DNA from: Lentimicrobium sp.
GTDB taxonomy: Bacteria > Bacteroidota > Bacteroidia > Bacteroidales > Lentimicrobiaceae
Assembly: GCA_024709105.1 (NCBI GenBank)
Contig: JANJXJ010000195.1
Location: forward strand, 1 to 46,301
Direction of reading: 5' to 3'
DNA length: 46,301 nt
The translations under genes were made by a program, and so were the position numbers. Under the pieces are notes generated by a model, which worked only from the letters and a program-made list of their open reading frames with translations, ran no database searches and was not told the DNA's origin. Positions 16,850-26,173 of this stretch are shown in pieces (within the stretch, counting starts at the first letter, position 1; each line of letters starts with the position of its first letter).

Positions 16850-18745
16850 ATGAAAAACATAAAATTTATAAGCAGCAGAAGCATAAGCAGGCTAACTTTT
16901 GTGTTGCTTGTATTGCTGGCTTTCGCATGTAAAAAAGATGAAACCTATGGTCCTTTTAATACCGCTGCATTGGATACAGTGATTGCTGAAGCTCAGGCAC
17001 TTGTTTCAAACAGCGCGGAAGGAACCTCTCCCGGCGATTTTAAACCCGGTTCAATCAAAGAATTGCAGAGCGTGATAGACTGGGCGGTATGGCAGAAAAA
17101 CAATGCCAAAGAACAGGAAGACATTGCCGATGCAGTGGAAAGAGTAAATGAGTATATTGCCAAATTCAATTCAAATATTGTGAGTCTTGCTATTCCCTGG
17201 ATTCATCAGGAGCCCGGAACTTACATTGAAATTGAAGATAATACAGCCGGAGATGGTGTGGCCGGACGTATGAAGGAAATTACCAAACAGCCGTTTACCC
17301 TGGAAGCAAAATTTTATATTCTTAACCTGAAACAACGGGGATACAGCAATACCTTTTTCTCAAATGTTATGGGCGAAGGCGGTGCAAACGACCGCGGATT
17401 CGACATCAGGTATTTTAACGATGGAGTGGTACATGTGAATGTCGGTGGTGGCAACGGATGGAAAGAAGTTGTTAGCGCACCGGGTACCATTAAAGCCGGA
17501 CAGTGGATTCATGTAAGTTATGTAAATAACATTACCAGCCACAAACTTTATATAGATGGAGTTGAGGTTTTATCGTCAAACAACACCTATGCTGATTCTG
17601 ATGTGGATTATCCTTTTGCCATTGGCAATACCATTCCCTGGGACGACAGAACCTGCAACGCCATGGTGCAGGACATCAGGGTGTGGACTGAGGCCCGCAC
17701 TGCTGCCCAGATCAATGAAACCCTCGAGTCTGTAAACGGAGAAGAAGCCAAACTTGAAATTTCAATTCCGTTGAATGCCGATCTTGGTAACGAAGTAGTT
17801 TCGGTAAATAATAAGTTTAAAGCTAGCTTAGTAGGTAATATTACCTGGGTAGCCGACGGAATTCCTCCGGTTATAGTGCTTGATTATACCAAAATCAATG
17901 CTGCGAAATCTGCGGTGGTTGCAATGGGAACCCTTACCGAAGGAACCAACAACGGCGATTATCCGGTTGGCACCAACGCTTTCCTGCAATCGCTCGTTGC
18001 ACAGGCCGACGAAGTAATTGCTACTGCAATCCGCCAGGATCAGCTTGATTCAAAAGCAGAAGAAATCAATGCCAAACTTGCACTTGTAAAGAAATATACA
18101 GTGGCCGATGCCGATGGTATTTTTGTTGACCTTAACGATCCCAATGCCATTGGATTAAGAATCACCCCCAACTATACACCACAGGGAGACTATACTGTTG
18201 AATTTCAGGTAAAAGTTAAAACCCTGTTTGGATACGGAACCGGCGAATTCTTTAATAATGGAAACTACGGAGTGTGGGTTTACGGATACAAAAATCTTAC
18301 CGAGGAAGAAATTCTTAAATCGGGTGGTTTGTGGAACTTTACCGATGCAGGTGCCGGATGGCAGGGACCCAAAACCAGCCCACTGGTAATTACCCCGGGC
18401 AACTGGCAGCATGTTGCCATTGTTCACGACAACAGCGCCAGAACCACCAAACTCTTTGTTGACGGAATTCAACGTGCTGTTCAGGAAGACATAGGCGCTC
18501 CCAATGTTTCGGGCTGGGGCGAAATGTGGCTCGGCAATGGCTGGGGAAAAATGTACGGATCTGTCAAAAACTTCCGCTTATGGAACGAAGCCCGCAGCGC
18601 ATCTGATCTCAATGGAACTATTTCAGGCACAGAACCAAACCTCGAAGTTTATCTGCCGTTGAACAGAGTAGCTGGTGTTAGTTTCTCTGATGTAACCGGT
18701 GATTATAATGCCGAACTGCGCGGAATAAAATGGAATTTAGAATAA
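16850..18745 (+). CDS. Surface lipoprotein with duplicated helical plus LamG modules
   Basis: The 631-residue protein has a lipoprotein signal with Cys27 (LAFAC) followed by KKDE, typical of surface-exposed lipoproteins. It then shows two similar halves. Each begins with a FIVAR-like helical segment (residues about 35-105 and 345-410; compare SAEGTSPGDFKPGS with TEGTNNGDYPVGT). Each helical part is followed by a LamG/concanavalin-like domain (about 110-340 and 415-631; WIHVSYVNN with LYIDGVEV, and WQHVAIVHD with LFVDGIQ). It occupies the SusE/SusF position and probably binds glycan. An upstream ATG at 16811 would put 13 residues before the signal peptide, so 16850 was chosen. A terminator follows the gene. 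Confidence 0.85.
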   Translation: MKNIKFISSRSISRLTFVLLVLLAFACKKDETYGPFNTAALDTVIAEAQALVSNSAEGTSPGDFKPGSIKELQSVIDWAVWQKNNAKEQEDIADAVERVNEYIAKFNSNIVSLAIPWIHQEPGTYIEIEDNTAGDGVAGRMKEITKQPFTLEAKFYILNLKQRGYSNTFFSNVMGEGGANDRGFDIRYFNDGVVHVNVGGGNGWKEVVSAPGTIKAGQWIHVSYVNNITSHKLYIDGVEVLSSNNTYADSDVDYPFAIGNTIPWDDRTCNAMVQDIRVWTEARTAAQINETLESVNGEEAKLEISIPLNADLGNEVVSVNNKFKASLVGNITWVADGIPPVIVLDYTKINAAKSAVVAMGTLTEGTNNGDYPVGTNAFLQSLVAQADEVIATAIRQDQLDSKAEEINAKLALVKKYTVADADGIFVDLNDPNAIGLRITPNYTPQGDYTVEFQVKVKTLFGYGTGEFFNNGNYGVWVYGYKNLTEEEILKSGGLWNFTDAGAGWQGPKTSPLVITPGNWQHVAIVHDNSARTTKLFVDGIQRAVQEDIGAPNVSGWGEMWLGNGWGKMYGSVKNFRLWNEARSASDLNGTISGTEPNLEVYLPLNRVAGVSFSDVTGDYNAELRGIKWNLE

Positions 18746-18789
18746 ACTGGTTTTTTTGACTAGTGTGTGATGAAGGTTGGTTGGTGTGT

Positions 18790-18829
18790 AATCCCTGGTA
18801 ATGTATTTTACTTATCAGGGATTCTTTTT
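18790..18829 (+). terminator. Rho-independent terminator after the SusC/SusD/LamG operon
   Basis: The arms 18790-18801 and 18812-18823 (AATCCCTGGTAA and TTATCAGGGATT) form a 12-bp stem with one G-U pair and a 10-base loop, followed by CTTTTT. It separates the surface-binding operon from the GH92 genes. Confidence 0.75.
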
Positions 18830-19027
18830 AATACATCATCAATCTTTAACCAATTAATTTGAATAAAATCTTCGGTCATCACAATGTTCAGAAATGCAGT
18901 TATCAGTAAAAACCTGCTGCATTTACCAATTTTTCTATACTTGCTCCAATCACTTGTTTTTCTCAAACTGCTCCCAACTCAATAATTGCCGTAAGTTACT
19001 GGCAGGCAACTCAAAAAAAGAAATATT

Positions 19028-21307
19028 ATGAAGAAAATATCAGGGCTTGTATTAATTTCTCTGCTTTGGGCAGGTTGCAATTTTCTGCACAAAAAGACTG
19101 ACCCTGCTGAGAGCAATGTCGTTAATGCTTTATCAGCATTTGTTGACCCCTATATTGGCAGTGACTATCACGGCCATGTTTTTGTAGGGGCTAGTGTTCC
19201 TTTTGGTGCCGTGCAGCTTGGCCCGAATAATTTTTACAGGGGTTGGGATTGGTGCTCAGGATATCATTATTCCGACAGTATCTTGCTCGGGTTCTCGCAC
19301 ACCCGGCTCAGCGGAACAGGTTGTACCGACCTGGGAGATATCCTTATTATGCCTGCCACCGGCCAGCTTCATATTAATCAAAGTACACCAGATAAATATG
19401 AGCAGGGTTATGCTTCATTATACAGGCGCGAAACCGAAATCGTAAAACCCGGCTATTATGCAGTAGAACTTGAACGATATGGAATATTTGCCGAATTAAC
19501 ATCAACCGAAAGAGTGGGAATGCACAGATATTCGGTACCTGAAAATGAAACATGCAATATTATCATTGACCTTAAACATGGTAATGAAGACAAAGCAATC
19601 AAAACATTCCTCAAACAAACCAGCGACAGTACAATTGCCGGTTACAGAATTTCAAACGGATGGTCAATGGACCAGCGTATATATTTTGTTTTGAAAGCTT
19701 CCCGGCCTATTCAGGCATTTACAATTTATGACGATAGTATCAGAATCGAAGGCAATGCCGCTGAAGCTATGTCGCTCAAAGGAGTTATGAGTTTCAGTCC
19801 ATCGGCAAATCCCATTGTTCTGAAGGTTGGAATTTCTCCGGTAAGTATTGATAATGCCCTGCTTAATCTTGGTGAAGAGCTACCCGGATGGGATTTTGAT
19901 CAGGTGAGGAAAAATGCAGAAGCACTTTGGGAAAAAGAACTGAGCCGGATAAAAATAAAATCAGACAAAGAAACTCAGCGCATTTTTTATACTGCACTTT
20001 ACCATACCATGATTGCACCTACCCTTTACAACGATGTAAATGGAGACTATCTGGGAGCAGATAAGGTGGTATATAACAGCAAAGATTTCAACAATTACAC
20101 CACTTTTTCGCTTTGGGATACTTACAGAGCCGCAAACCCTCTTTTTACTCTGCTGCAACCTGAAAGAACCTCTGATTTTATAAATTCCATGCTCAGGTTG
20201 TATCAACAGGAAGGGAAATTGCCCGAATGGCATCTGATGGGGCACGATAACCGGGTAATGATAGGTTACAACGCCGTGCCTGTTGTTGTAGATGCCTACT
20301 TTAAAGGAATTAAAGGGTTTGACAAGGAATTGGCCTATAAGGCAGTTGTTGAAACTGCCATGAACGACAACCGTGGCGGGCAGTTTGTGAAAAGCAATGA
20401 ATTTATTCCTTCTGACAAAGAAACAGAATCGGTAGCCAAGGCTCTTGAATATGCCATATACGACTGGGGCATTGCCCAAATGGCAAAGGATATGCAAAAA
20501 AACGGAGATTTTGAATATTTTGAAAAAAGGTCAAAATTCTACAAGCATTATTTCGATTCCAGAGATGGATTTTTTAAAGGCAAAAAGTACGACGGAACTT
20601 TCAGGGGTGATTTTGACCCTGTAAAATCGAGCCACCGTGAGGATGAGTTTTGTGAAGGCAACGGCTGGCAATATCTGTGGCTGGTAAATCACGATGTGGA
20701 TGGCTTTATAAAACTGCTTGGTGGAAATGATAAATTCATCCGAAAGCTGGATAGCCTGTTTGTTCTTGAAGAAAAACTTAACGAAGGAGCTTCTGCCGAC
20801 ATTTCAGGATTGATAGGAATGTATGCCCATGGTAATGAACCTTGCCATCACATAGCATATTTGTTCGCTTATGCCGGCCAGCAATGGAAATCGGCTGAAA
20901 AGACCCGGCAAATCATGCGTGAAATGTACACAGACCAACCCGATGGCCTTTGCGGTAACGAAGACTGCGGGCAAATGTCGGCCTGGTATATCTGGTCATC
21001 ACTTGGCTTTTATCCGGTTAATCCCCAGAATGGTGTGTATGTTTTTGGAAGCCCTGCAGTTGATGAAGCTGAGATAACAGGCCCCGAAGGAAAAAGTTTT
21101 AAAATTGCTGCACACAACAATAGCACCAAAAACATTTATATTCAGTCAGTTAAGTTGAATGGCAAAGATTATACCCGATCGTATATTCTGCACCGTGACA
21201 TAGTAAATGGAGGTATTCTTGAGTTCTTTATGGGAGACCAACCCAATAAACAGTTTGGCTCAGCAACCGAAGATTTGCCTCAGAATGCCAGCTGGAATCT
21301 GAAATAA
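19028..21307 (+). CDS. GH92 alpha-mannosidase 1 (lipoprotein)
   Basis: The 759-residue protein has a lipoprotein signal with Cys17 (LLWAGC). The family start motif VDPYIGSDYHGHVFVGASVP is followed by the GH92 signatures GFSHTRLSGTGCTDLGD, FSLWDTYRAANPL, a catalytic-acid region with Glu543 (FCEGNGWQY), HGNEPCHH and GNEDCGQMSAWYIWSSLGF with the presumed base aspartate. GH92 enzymes are calcium-dependent inverting exo-alpha-mannosidases. Glu at the acid position, rather than Gln, indicates action on ordinary mannosides, not phosphomannose. The GNEP-x-HH type is shared with the second copy. It is the first gene after the terminator at 18.8 kb. I found no exact -7 box in the 200 bases before it. 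Confidence 0.93.
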   Translation: MKKISGLVLISLLWAGCNFLHKKTDPAESNVVNALSAFVDPYIGSDYHGHVFVGASVPFGAVQLGPNNFYRGWDWCSGYHYSDSILLGFSHTRLSGTGCTDLGDILIMPATGQLHINQSTPDKYEQGYASLYRRETEIVKPGYYAVELERYGIFAELTSTERVGMHRYSVPENETCNIIIDLKHGNEDKAIKTFLKQTSDSTIAGYRISNGWSMDQRIYFVLKASRPIQAFTIYDDSIRIEGNAAEAMSLKGVMSFSPSANPIVLKVGISPVSIDNALLNLGEELPGWDFDQVRKNAEALWEKELSRIKIKSDKETQRIFYTALYHTMIAPTLYNDVNGDYLGADKVVYNSKDFNNYTTFSLWDTYRAANPLFTLLQPERTSDFINSMLRLYQQEGKLPEWHLMGHDNRVMIGYNAVPVVVDAYFKGIKGFDKELAYKAVVETAMNDNRGGQFVKSNEFIPSDKETESVAKALEYAIYDWGIAQMAKDMQKNGDFEYFEKRSKFYKHYFDSRDGFFKGKKYDGTFRGDFDPVKSSHREDEFCEGNGWQYLWLVNHDVDGFIKLLGGNDKFIRKLDSLFVLEEKLNEGASADISGLIGMYAHGNEPCHHIAYLFAYAGQQWKSAEKTRQIMREMYTDQPDGLCGNEDCGQMSAWYIWSSLGFYPVNPQNGVYVFGSPAVDEAEITGPEGKSFKIAAHNNSTKNIYIQSVKLNGKDYTRSYILHRDIVNGGILEFFMGDQPNKQFGSATEDLPQNASWNLK

Positions 21308-21388
21308 AACTGCTGTATCGCTGCAATAATACTTCCCGGAAAACATTCCAAATCAACGAAAAATTTCAGACTCTGAAGCATATCAACC

Positions 21389-22672
21389 ATGACCACCGGC
21401 TTTAAAATTGACAACATTCCGCCAGCTATGTGGATTCCTACAGTATATTTTGCTATGGGGCTTCCGTTTGTGGCTATAGCGCAGGCTTCGTCTCTTATGT
21501 ATAAAAATCTGGGGGTCAGCGATACCCAAATTGCCTTCTGGACTTCGCTCATTATGCTTCCCTGGACATTAAAACCGCTATGGAGCCCGTTGCTTGAAAT
21601 GTTTAAAACCAAAAAGCATTTTGTGGTGGCCACGCAGTTGTTTATTGCTGCGATGTTTGTACTGGTGGCTTTTTCGTTGCCCCTGCAGCATTATTTCAGT
21701 TATTCTATTGCATTACTTGCATTGGTAGCGTTGGGAGGTGCCACACATGATATTGCAACTGATGGAGTTTATTTAAGTTCACTTTCTCCTAAACTTCAGG
21801 CAAGATATGTTGGCTGGCAGGGAGCCGCCTACAATATTGCCAAAATTGTATCAGGCGGAGGTTTTGTTTATCTGGCAGGTGAGCTCGAAAAAAGTATGGG
21901 GATAGTGAATGCCTGGAAAATGGTAATGCTGGCTTATGCGCTGGTGATGTTCGTTTTAGGTATTTACCATATCAGAATGTTGCCTATGGGGAGTGCCTCA
22001 CGTCAGGTGCAGTCGCTAAGGGAAGGATTTGGTGTATTCCACAAGGTTTTGATGAGTTTTTTCAGCAAAAAATTTATAATTGCGCAGGTAGCACTAATTA
22101 TTCTTTACCGTTTTGCTGAAGGTTTTGCCATTAAAATTGCGCCTTTGTTTTTTAAAGCAGCAATATCTGACGGAGGCCTGGGAATGACAACATCGCAAAT
22201 CGGACTGGTGTACGGGGTTTTTGGTGCAGCGGCATTTGTTGCCGGATCGCTTGCAGGAGGTTATTACATCGCTGCAAAGGGATTAAAAAATTCACTCTTT
22301 ACGCTGGCTTGTTTTTTCAATATTCCATTTGCAGTGTATGCTTTGCTCGCCCTTACCCAGCCCGAAAATCTGGCCATAATTTCATTGGCAGTAATTTTTG
22401 AATATTTCGGCTACGGCTTTGGCTTTGTAGGGTTGATACTTTTTATGATGCAGCAGATTGCTCCGGGGAAATATCAAACCGCACATTATGCCTTTGCCAC
22501 CGGAATCATGAACCTCGGGTTTATGATTCCTTCCATGCTCAGTGGATATTTCAGCGATATGCTGGGATATAAGCTGTTTTTTATCTGGGTGCTGGTGGCG
22601 GCTGTCCCTTCGCTGCTTGCTGCCCGATTTGTACCATTTAAGGAGATTCAGCCTGAAGTAATTGACGATTAA
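21389..22672 (+). CDS. MFS permease, AmpG-like
   Basis: The 427-residue protein has about twelve membrane helices. Its sequence resembles the AmpG branch of the major facilitator superfamily (PWTLKPLWSPLLEM after helix 2, GGATHDIATDGVYLSSL in helix 4/5, WQGAAYNIAKI). AmpG permeases move amino-sugar disaccharides or muropeptides into the cytoplasm. Between a GH92 gene and a GH130 phosphorylase, it probably imports the mannosyl disaccharide that GH130 cleaves; this is inference from gene order and from similar MFS-GH130 pairs in Bacteroides. It lies 81 bases after GH92 copy 1 and 52 before GH130, so a shared transcript is likely. A muropeptide function cannot be excluded. Confidence 0.85.
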   Translation: MTTGFKIDNIPPAMWIPTVYFAMGLPFVAIAQASSLMYKNLGVSDTQIAFWTSLIMLPWTLKPLWSPLLEMFKTKKHFVVATQLFIAAMFVLVAFSLPLQHYFSYSIALLALVALGGATHDIATDGVYLSSLSPKLQARYVGWQGAAYNIAKIVSGGGFVYLAGELEKSMGIVNAWKMVMLAYALVMFVLGIYHIRMLPMGSASRQVQSLREGFGVFHKVLMSFFSKKFIIAQVALIILYRFAEGFAIKIAPLFFKAAISDGGLGMTTSQIGLVYGVFGAAAFVAGSLAGGYYIAAKGLKNSLFTLACFFNIPFAVYALLALTQPENLAIISLAVIFEYFGYGFGFVGLILFMMQQIAPGKYQTAHYAFATGIMNLGFMIPSMLSGYFSDMLGYKLFFIWVLVAAVPSLLAARFVPFKEIQPEVIDD

Positions 22673-22724
22673 TTCATTGGTTCTGTTTGCTTTAAAGCAA
22701 GCAAAAACCTCAAAATAACCAGAA

Positions 22725-23699
22725 ATGAACAAAAAATTAATTATCCCCTGGTCAGAAAGACCTGCAGGCGACAACAGCATCATGTGGCGTTATGCTGAGA
22801 ATCCTATAATCGGAAGGTATCATATTCCTGCCTCAAACAGTATTTTTAACAGTGCGGTAGTGCCCTTTAAGGATGGCTTTGCCGGGGTTTTCAGATGCGA
22901 CAACAAGGCTGTGCAAATGAATATTTTTGCAGGATTCAGCAGCGATGGAATACATTGGGAAATCAACCACGAACCTATTCAGATGAAGGCGGGAAATACC
23001 GATATGATAGATTCGGATTACAAATACGACCCCCGGGTTACTTTTATCGAGGACCGCTACTGGGTAACCTGGTGCAACGGATATCACGGGCCAACCATTG
23101 GAATAGCTTACACGTTTGATTTTGTCAGTTTTTATCAGTGCGAAAATGCATTTCTGCCTTTCAACCGCAACGGAGTGTTGTTCCCTGAAAAGATTAATGG
23201 AAAATATTGTATGCTCAGCCGGCCCAGCGATAACGGCCATACCCCTTTCGGTGATATTTATCTGAGCTACAGCCCAGATATGAAGTATTGGGGTGAGCAC
23301 CGCTGTGTTATGAAAGTGGCTGATTTTAAAGATAGTGCCTGGCAATGTACCAAAATAGGAGCAGGCACTGTCCCCATAAGAACTGACGAGGGATGGCTTA
23401 TGTTTTACCACGGTGTTATTAATACCTGCAACGGGTTCAGATACTCAATGGGCGCAGCTTTGCTTGACCTAAGAAATCCAGCAAAGGTGCTTTACCGCTC
23501 ACAGCCATATCTGCTGGCACCCGCAGCACCCTATGAGCTGGCCGGAGATGTGCCGAATGTGGTTTTCCCCTGCGCTGCATTGAGCGATGGCGAAAAAATA
23601 GCAGTTTATTATGGCGCAGCCGATACAGTGGTTGGCCTGGCTTTTGGTTATCTTGATGAAATCATTGATTTCCTGAAAAACAACTCTTTGTTGCTTTAG
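22725..23699 (+). CDS. GH130 beta-mannoside phosphorylase
   Basis: The 324-residue cytoplasmic protein is a five-bladed-propeller GH130 enzyme. Typical parts are [16 protein letters not shown], the acid Asp102 in YKYDPRVTF, the substrate/phosphate-binding [33 protein letters not shown] and FYHGV with the phosphate-binding histidine. GH130 enzymes split beta-1,4-mannosides with phosphate, giving mannose 1-phosphate. The sequence is closest in feel to the GH130_2 group that includes the Bacteroides Man-beta-1,4-GlcNAc phosphorylase acting on N-glycan cores, which fits the GH92 neighbours. The exact acceptor (GlcNAc, mannose or glucose) cannot be read from the sequence by eye. There is no signal peptide. 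It lies between the permease and GH92 copy 2. Confidence 0.9.
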   Translation: MNKKLIIPWSERPAGDNSIMWRYAENPIIGRYHIPASNSIFNSAVVPFKDGFAGVFRCDNKAVQMNIFAGFSSDGIHWEINHEPIQMKAGNTDMIDSDYKYDPRVTFIEDRYWVTWCNGYHGPTIGIAYTFDFVSFYQCENAFLPFNRNGVLFPEKINGKYCMLSRPSDNGHTPFGDIYLSYSPDMKYWGEHRCVMKVADFKDSAWQCTKIGAGTVPIRTDEGWLMFYHGVINTCNGFRYSMGAALLDLRNPAKVLYRSQPYLLAPAAPYELAGDVPNVVFPCAALSDGEKIAVYYGAADTVVGLAFGYLDEIIDFLKNNSLLL

Positions 23700-23854
23700 A
23701 ACCAGGTTGCTGCTTATTGTCTTTTTTTACTCGTTTGGTGTTTGAAAGCATAGAGCACAAAGCCCTTCAGGCCTGAATAATTTTCGTTAACTTGCGGGCA
23801 GATATTGTTTTTTTAAGTGGTATCATAACACCCCTCCTTTTAAGATTGAGTTCC

Positions 23855-26095
23855 ATGAAGTACATCACTCTGGCTAAAATATTGTTTCTGGCGGTGGCTA
23901 TAACTAATTTTTATAGCTGTAAAACAGGATCAGATGCAACTTATTCCCGGGAAAACCTCACCCAATGGGTAAATGTTTTTACAGGTACCGACGGGCCCGG
24001 GAATACATACCCGGGTGTGGCAAGGCCTTTTGGAATGGTGCAGTTGAGCCCCGACAACGGACTGGGCGGCTGGAGCCGGATTGCAGGTTATTCCTGGAAT
24101 GACACCACCATTGCCGGATTCAGTCATAAACACCTTACCGGAACCGGCGCCGGTGACATGTACGATATTCTGGTGATGCCCGTAAACAGCAGGTTTAACG
24201 ATGACCTTTGGCCAGATGAGGAGGATTTCAGGCCTTATTCTGTGTTCAGCCATGAGCATGAATGGGGCCGACCCGGTTATTATGCTGTGAATTTGCTCAG
24301 CTATGGAATTAAAGCCGAACTTACAACTACCGAAAGAGTTGGTTTTCACCGTTATACCTTTCCTGAAGATGATACCTCGCAAATCTTAATTGATCTTGGC
24401 TATGCCCTCAACTGGGATGCTCCGGTAGATACTTATATTGAAATTCTTAACGACACCACCTTGTCGGGGTACAGATTTTCAACGGGTTGGGCAAAAGACC
24501 AGCGCGAATATTTTGTGATTAAAATTTCAAAGCCTTTCAAATCATTCACTCTTTTCGAAAACAATAAACCGGTTATCAGCAAAACAGCGCACGCAAAAAA
24601 AACGAAAGTCAATCTTGGATTCAAAACTTCAGAAAATGAACAGATTTTGCTTAAAGTTGCCCTTTCTTCGGTATCTGCTGATGGCGCACTTGCAAATTTA
24701 GAAGCTGAACTTCCTGGCTGGGATTTTGATAATTCGGTTCAAGAAGCCGATGCAGCCTGGCAGGAGCAACTGGCATGTATCAGCATTGAGGGCAGCGATT
24801 ACCTGAAGGGTGTGTTTTACACCAATCTGTATCATTGTTTCTTAACGCCTTCATTACACAGCGATATTGACGGCCAGTACAAAGCCCCAGACAGCAGCAT
24901 ACGCAGGGCAGTTGGCTTCAGACGCTACGACACTTTTTCACTCTGGGATACTTACCGGGCAGCACATCCGCTTTACACGCTGGTTTGTCCTGAAAAGGTG
25001 AATGATTTTATTGCTTCTTTTCTTGCGCATTATGATGCTACAGGTTTATTACCTGTGTGGTCAATGGCTGGAAATGAAACAGATATGATGATAGGCTACC
25101 ACGCTGTACCTGTTATTGTTGATGCATATTTCAAGAATATCCCCATGGATGCTGAAAAGGCCTATGAAGCCTGCAGGCAAACAGCAATGAGCAACGCCTG
25201 GGATCTGGCTGAATATATAAAGTACGGCTATGTTCCTTCCGATGGCCTGAACAAAGGATACTGGTCGGTTTCAAAAACCATGGAATACGCTTACGACGAT
25301 TATTGTGTGGCCGTATTTGCAAAAGCGCTTACTAAAACGGCTGACTATAGTTACTTTTTTCAACGTTCCCTCAGCTGGAAAAACCACTATGATTCTTTAA
25401 GTACCTTTTTCAGGCCAAAGGATAAATCGGGTGAGTTTGTCATGAACTTTGTTGCAAAGGATTACACTGAATATTTCTGCGAAAGCAATGCCTGGCAATA
25501 TTTCTGGTCGGTGCAGCATCAGTTGGATTCGTTGATAAAATTAACAGGTAAGGAAATCTTTGAATCAAAACTTGACTCAATGTTCAGCTATTTTCCCGAA
25601 CCCGGAGACAAACTGCCGATTTTCAGCACCGGAATGATCGGGCAATATGCTCATGGCAACGAACCCGGACATCATGTTGCTTATCTCTATAACTACATCG
25701 GGCAACCGCACAAAACCCAGAAGCTGGCCAGAGAGATCATGGCCACCCAATACAGTAACCGGCCCGATGGTTTTTGCGGTAACGAGGATTGCGGACAGAT
25801 GTCGGCCTGGTATGTGTGGTCGGCATTAGGATTTTACCCTGTAAATCCTGTTGACGGAATCTATCATCTGGGCAGCCCGGTGATCGATAATGCCAAAATA
25901 AAACTTCCTGACGGACAGTTGTTTGAAATATCGGTTCATAACAATTCCGATGAAAATGTCTACATTCAGTCCATTAAATTGAATGGTAACAGTTACAATA
26001 AACTTTCCATTACCCATCAGGAAATTCTGAAAGGGGGTAAAATCGAGTTCTTTATGGGAAACACCCCTGTATCCGGTGAAAAGTTCATCAGATAA
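23855..26095 (+). CDS. GH92 alpha-mannosidase 2 (lipoprotein)
   Basis: The 746-residue protein starts at ATG 23855 with a lipoprotein signal ending at Cys22 (NFYSC); an upstream in-frame start at 23792 would precede the signal peptide. It has the GH92 signatures VNVFTGTDGPGNTYPGVARP, FSHKHLTGTGAGDMYD, FSLWDTYRAAHPL, the acid Glu543 in FCESNAWQY, HGNEPGHHVAYLY and GNEDCGQMSAWYVWSALGF. It is the closest relative of copy 1 among the four, by its shared GNEP-x-HH and FCE-x-N-x-WQY motifs, so both may attack the same linkage, probably alpha-1,2. It lies 155 bases after GH130 and 78 before copy 3. Confidence 0.93.
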   Translation: MKYITLAKILFLAVAITNFYSCKTGSDATYSRENLTQWVNVFTGTDGPGNTYPGVARPFGMVQLSPDNGLGGWSRIAGYSWNDTTIAGFSHKHLTGTGAGDMYDILVMPVNSRFNDDLWPDEEDFRPYSVFSHEHEWGRPGYYAVNLLSYGIKAELTTTERVGFHRYTFPEDDTSQILIDLGYALNWDAPVDTYIEILNDTTLSGYRFSTGWAKDQREYFVIKISKPFKSFTLFENNKPVISKTAHAKKTKVNLGFKTSENEQILLKVALSSVSADGALANLEAELPGWDFDNSVQEADAAWQEQLACISIEGSDYLKGVFYTNLYHCFLTPSLHSDIDGQYKAPDSSIRRAVGFRRYDTFSLWDTYRAAHPLYTLVCPEKVNDFIASFLAHYDATGLLPVWSMAGNETDMMIGYHAVPVIVDAYFKNIPMDAEKAYEACRQTAMSNAWDLAEYIKYGYVPSDGLNKGYWSVSKTMEYAYDDYCVAVFAKALTKTADYSYFFQRSLSWKNHYDSLSTFFRPKDKSGEFVMNFVAKDYTEYFCESNAWQYFWSVQHQLDSLIKLTGKEIFESKLDSMFSYFPEPGDKLPIFSTGMIGQYAHGNEPGHHVAYLYNYIGQPHKTQKLAREIMATQYSNRPDGFCGNEDCGQMSAWYVWSALGFYPVNPVDGIYHLGSPVIDNAKIKLPDGQLFEISVHNNSDENVYIQSIKLNGNSYNKLSITHQEILKGGKIEFFMGNTPVSGEKFIR

Positions 26096-26173
26096 CGAAA
26101 AATTGATTCCTCAATGCAGATTTCTGCTAAGTTTGAAAACAGGTTCAGGAAAAACTGACTAACGACCAATATC

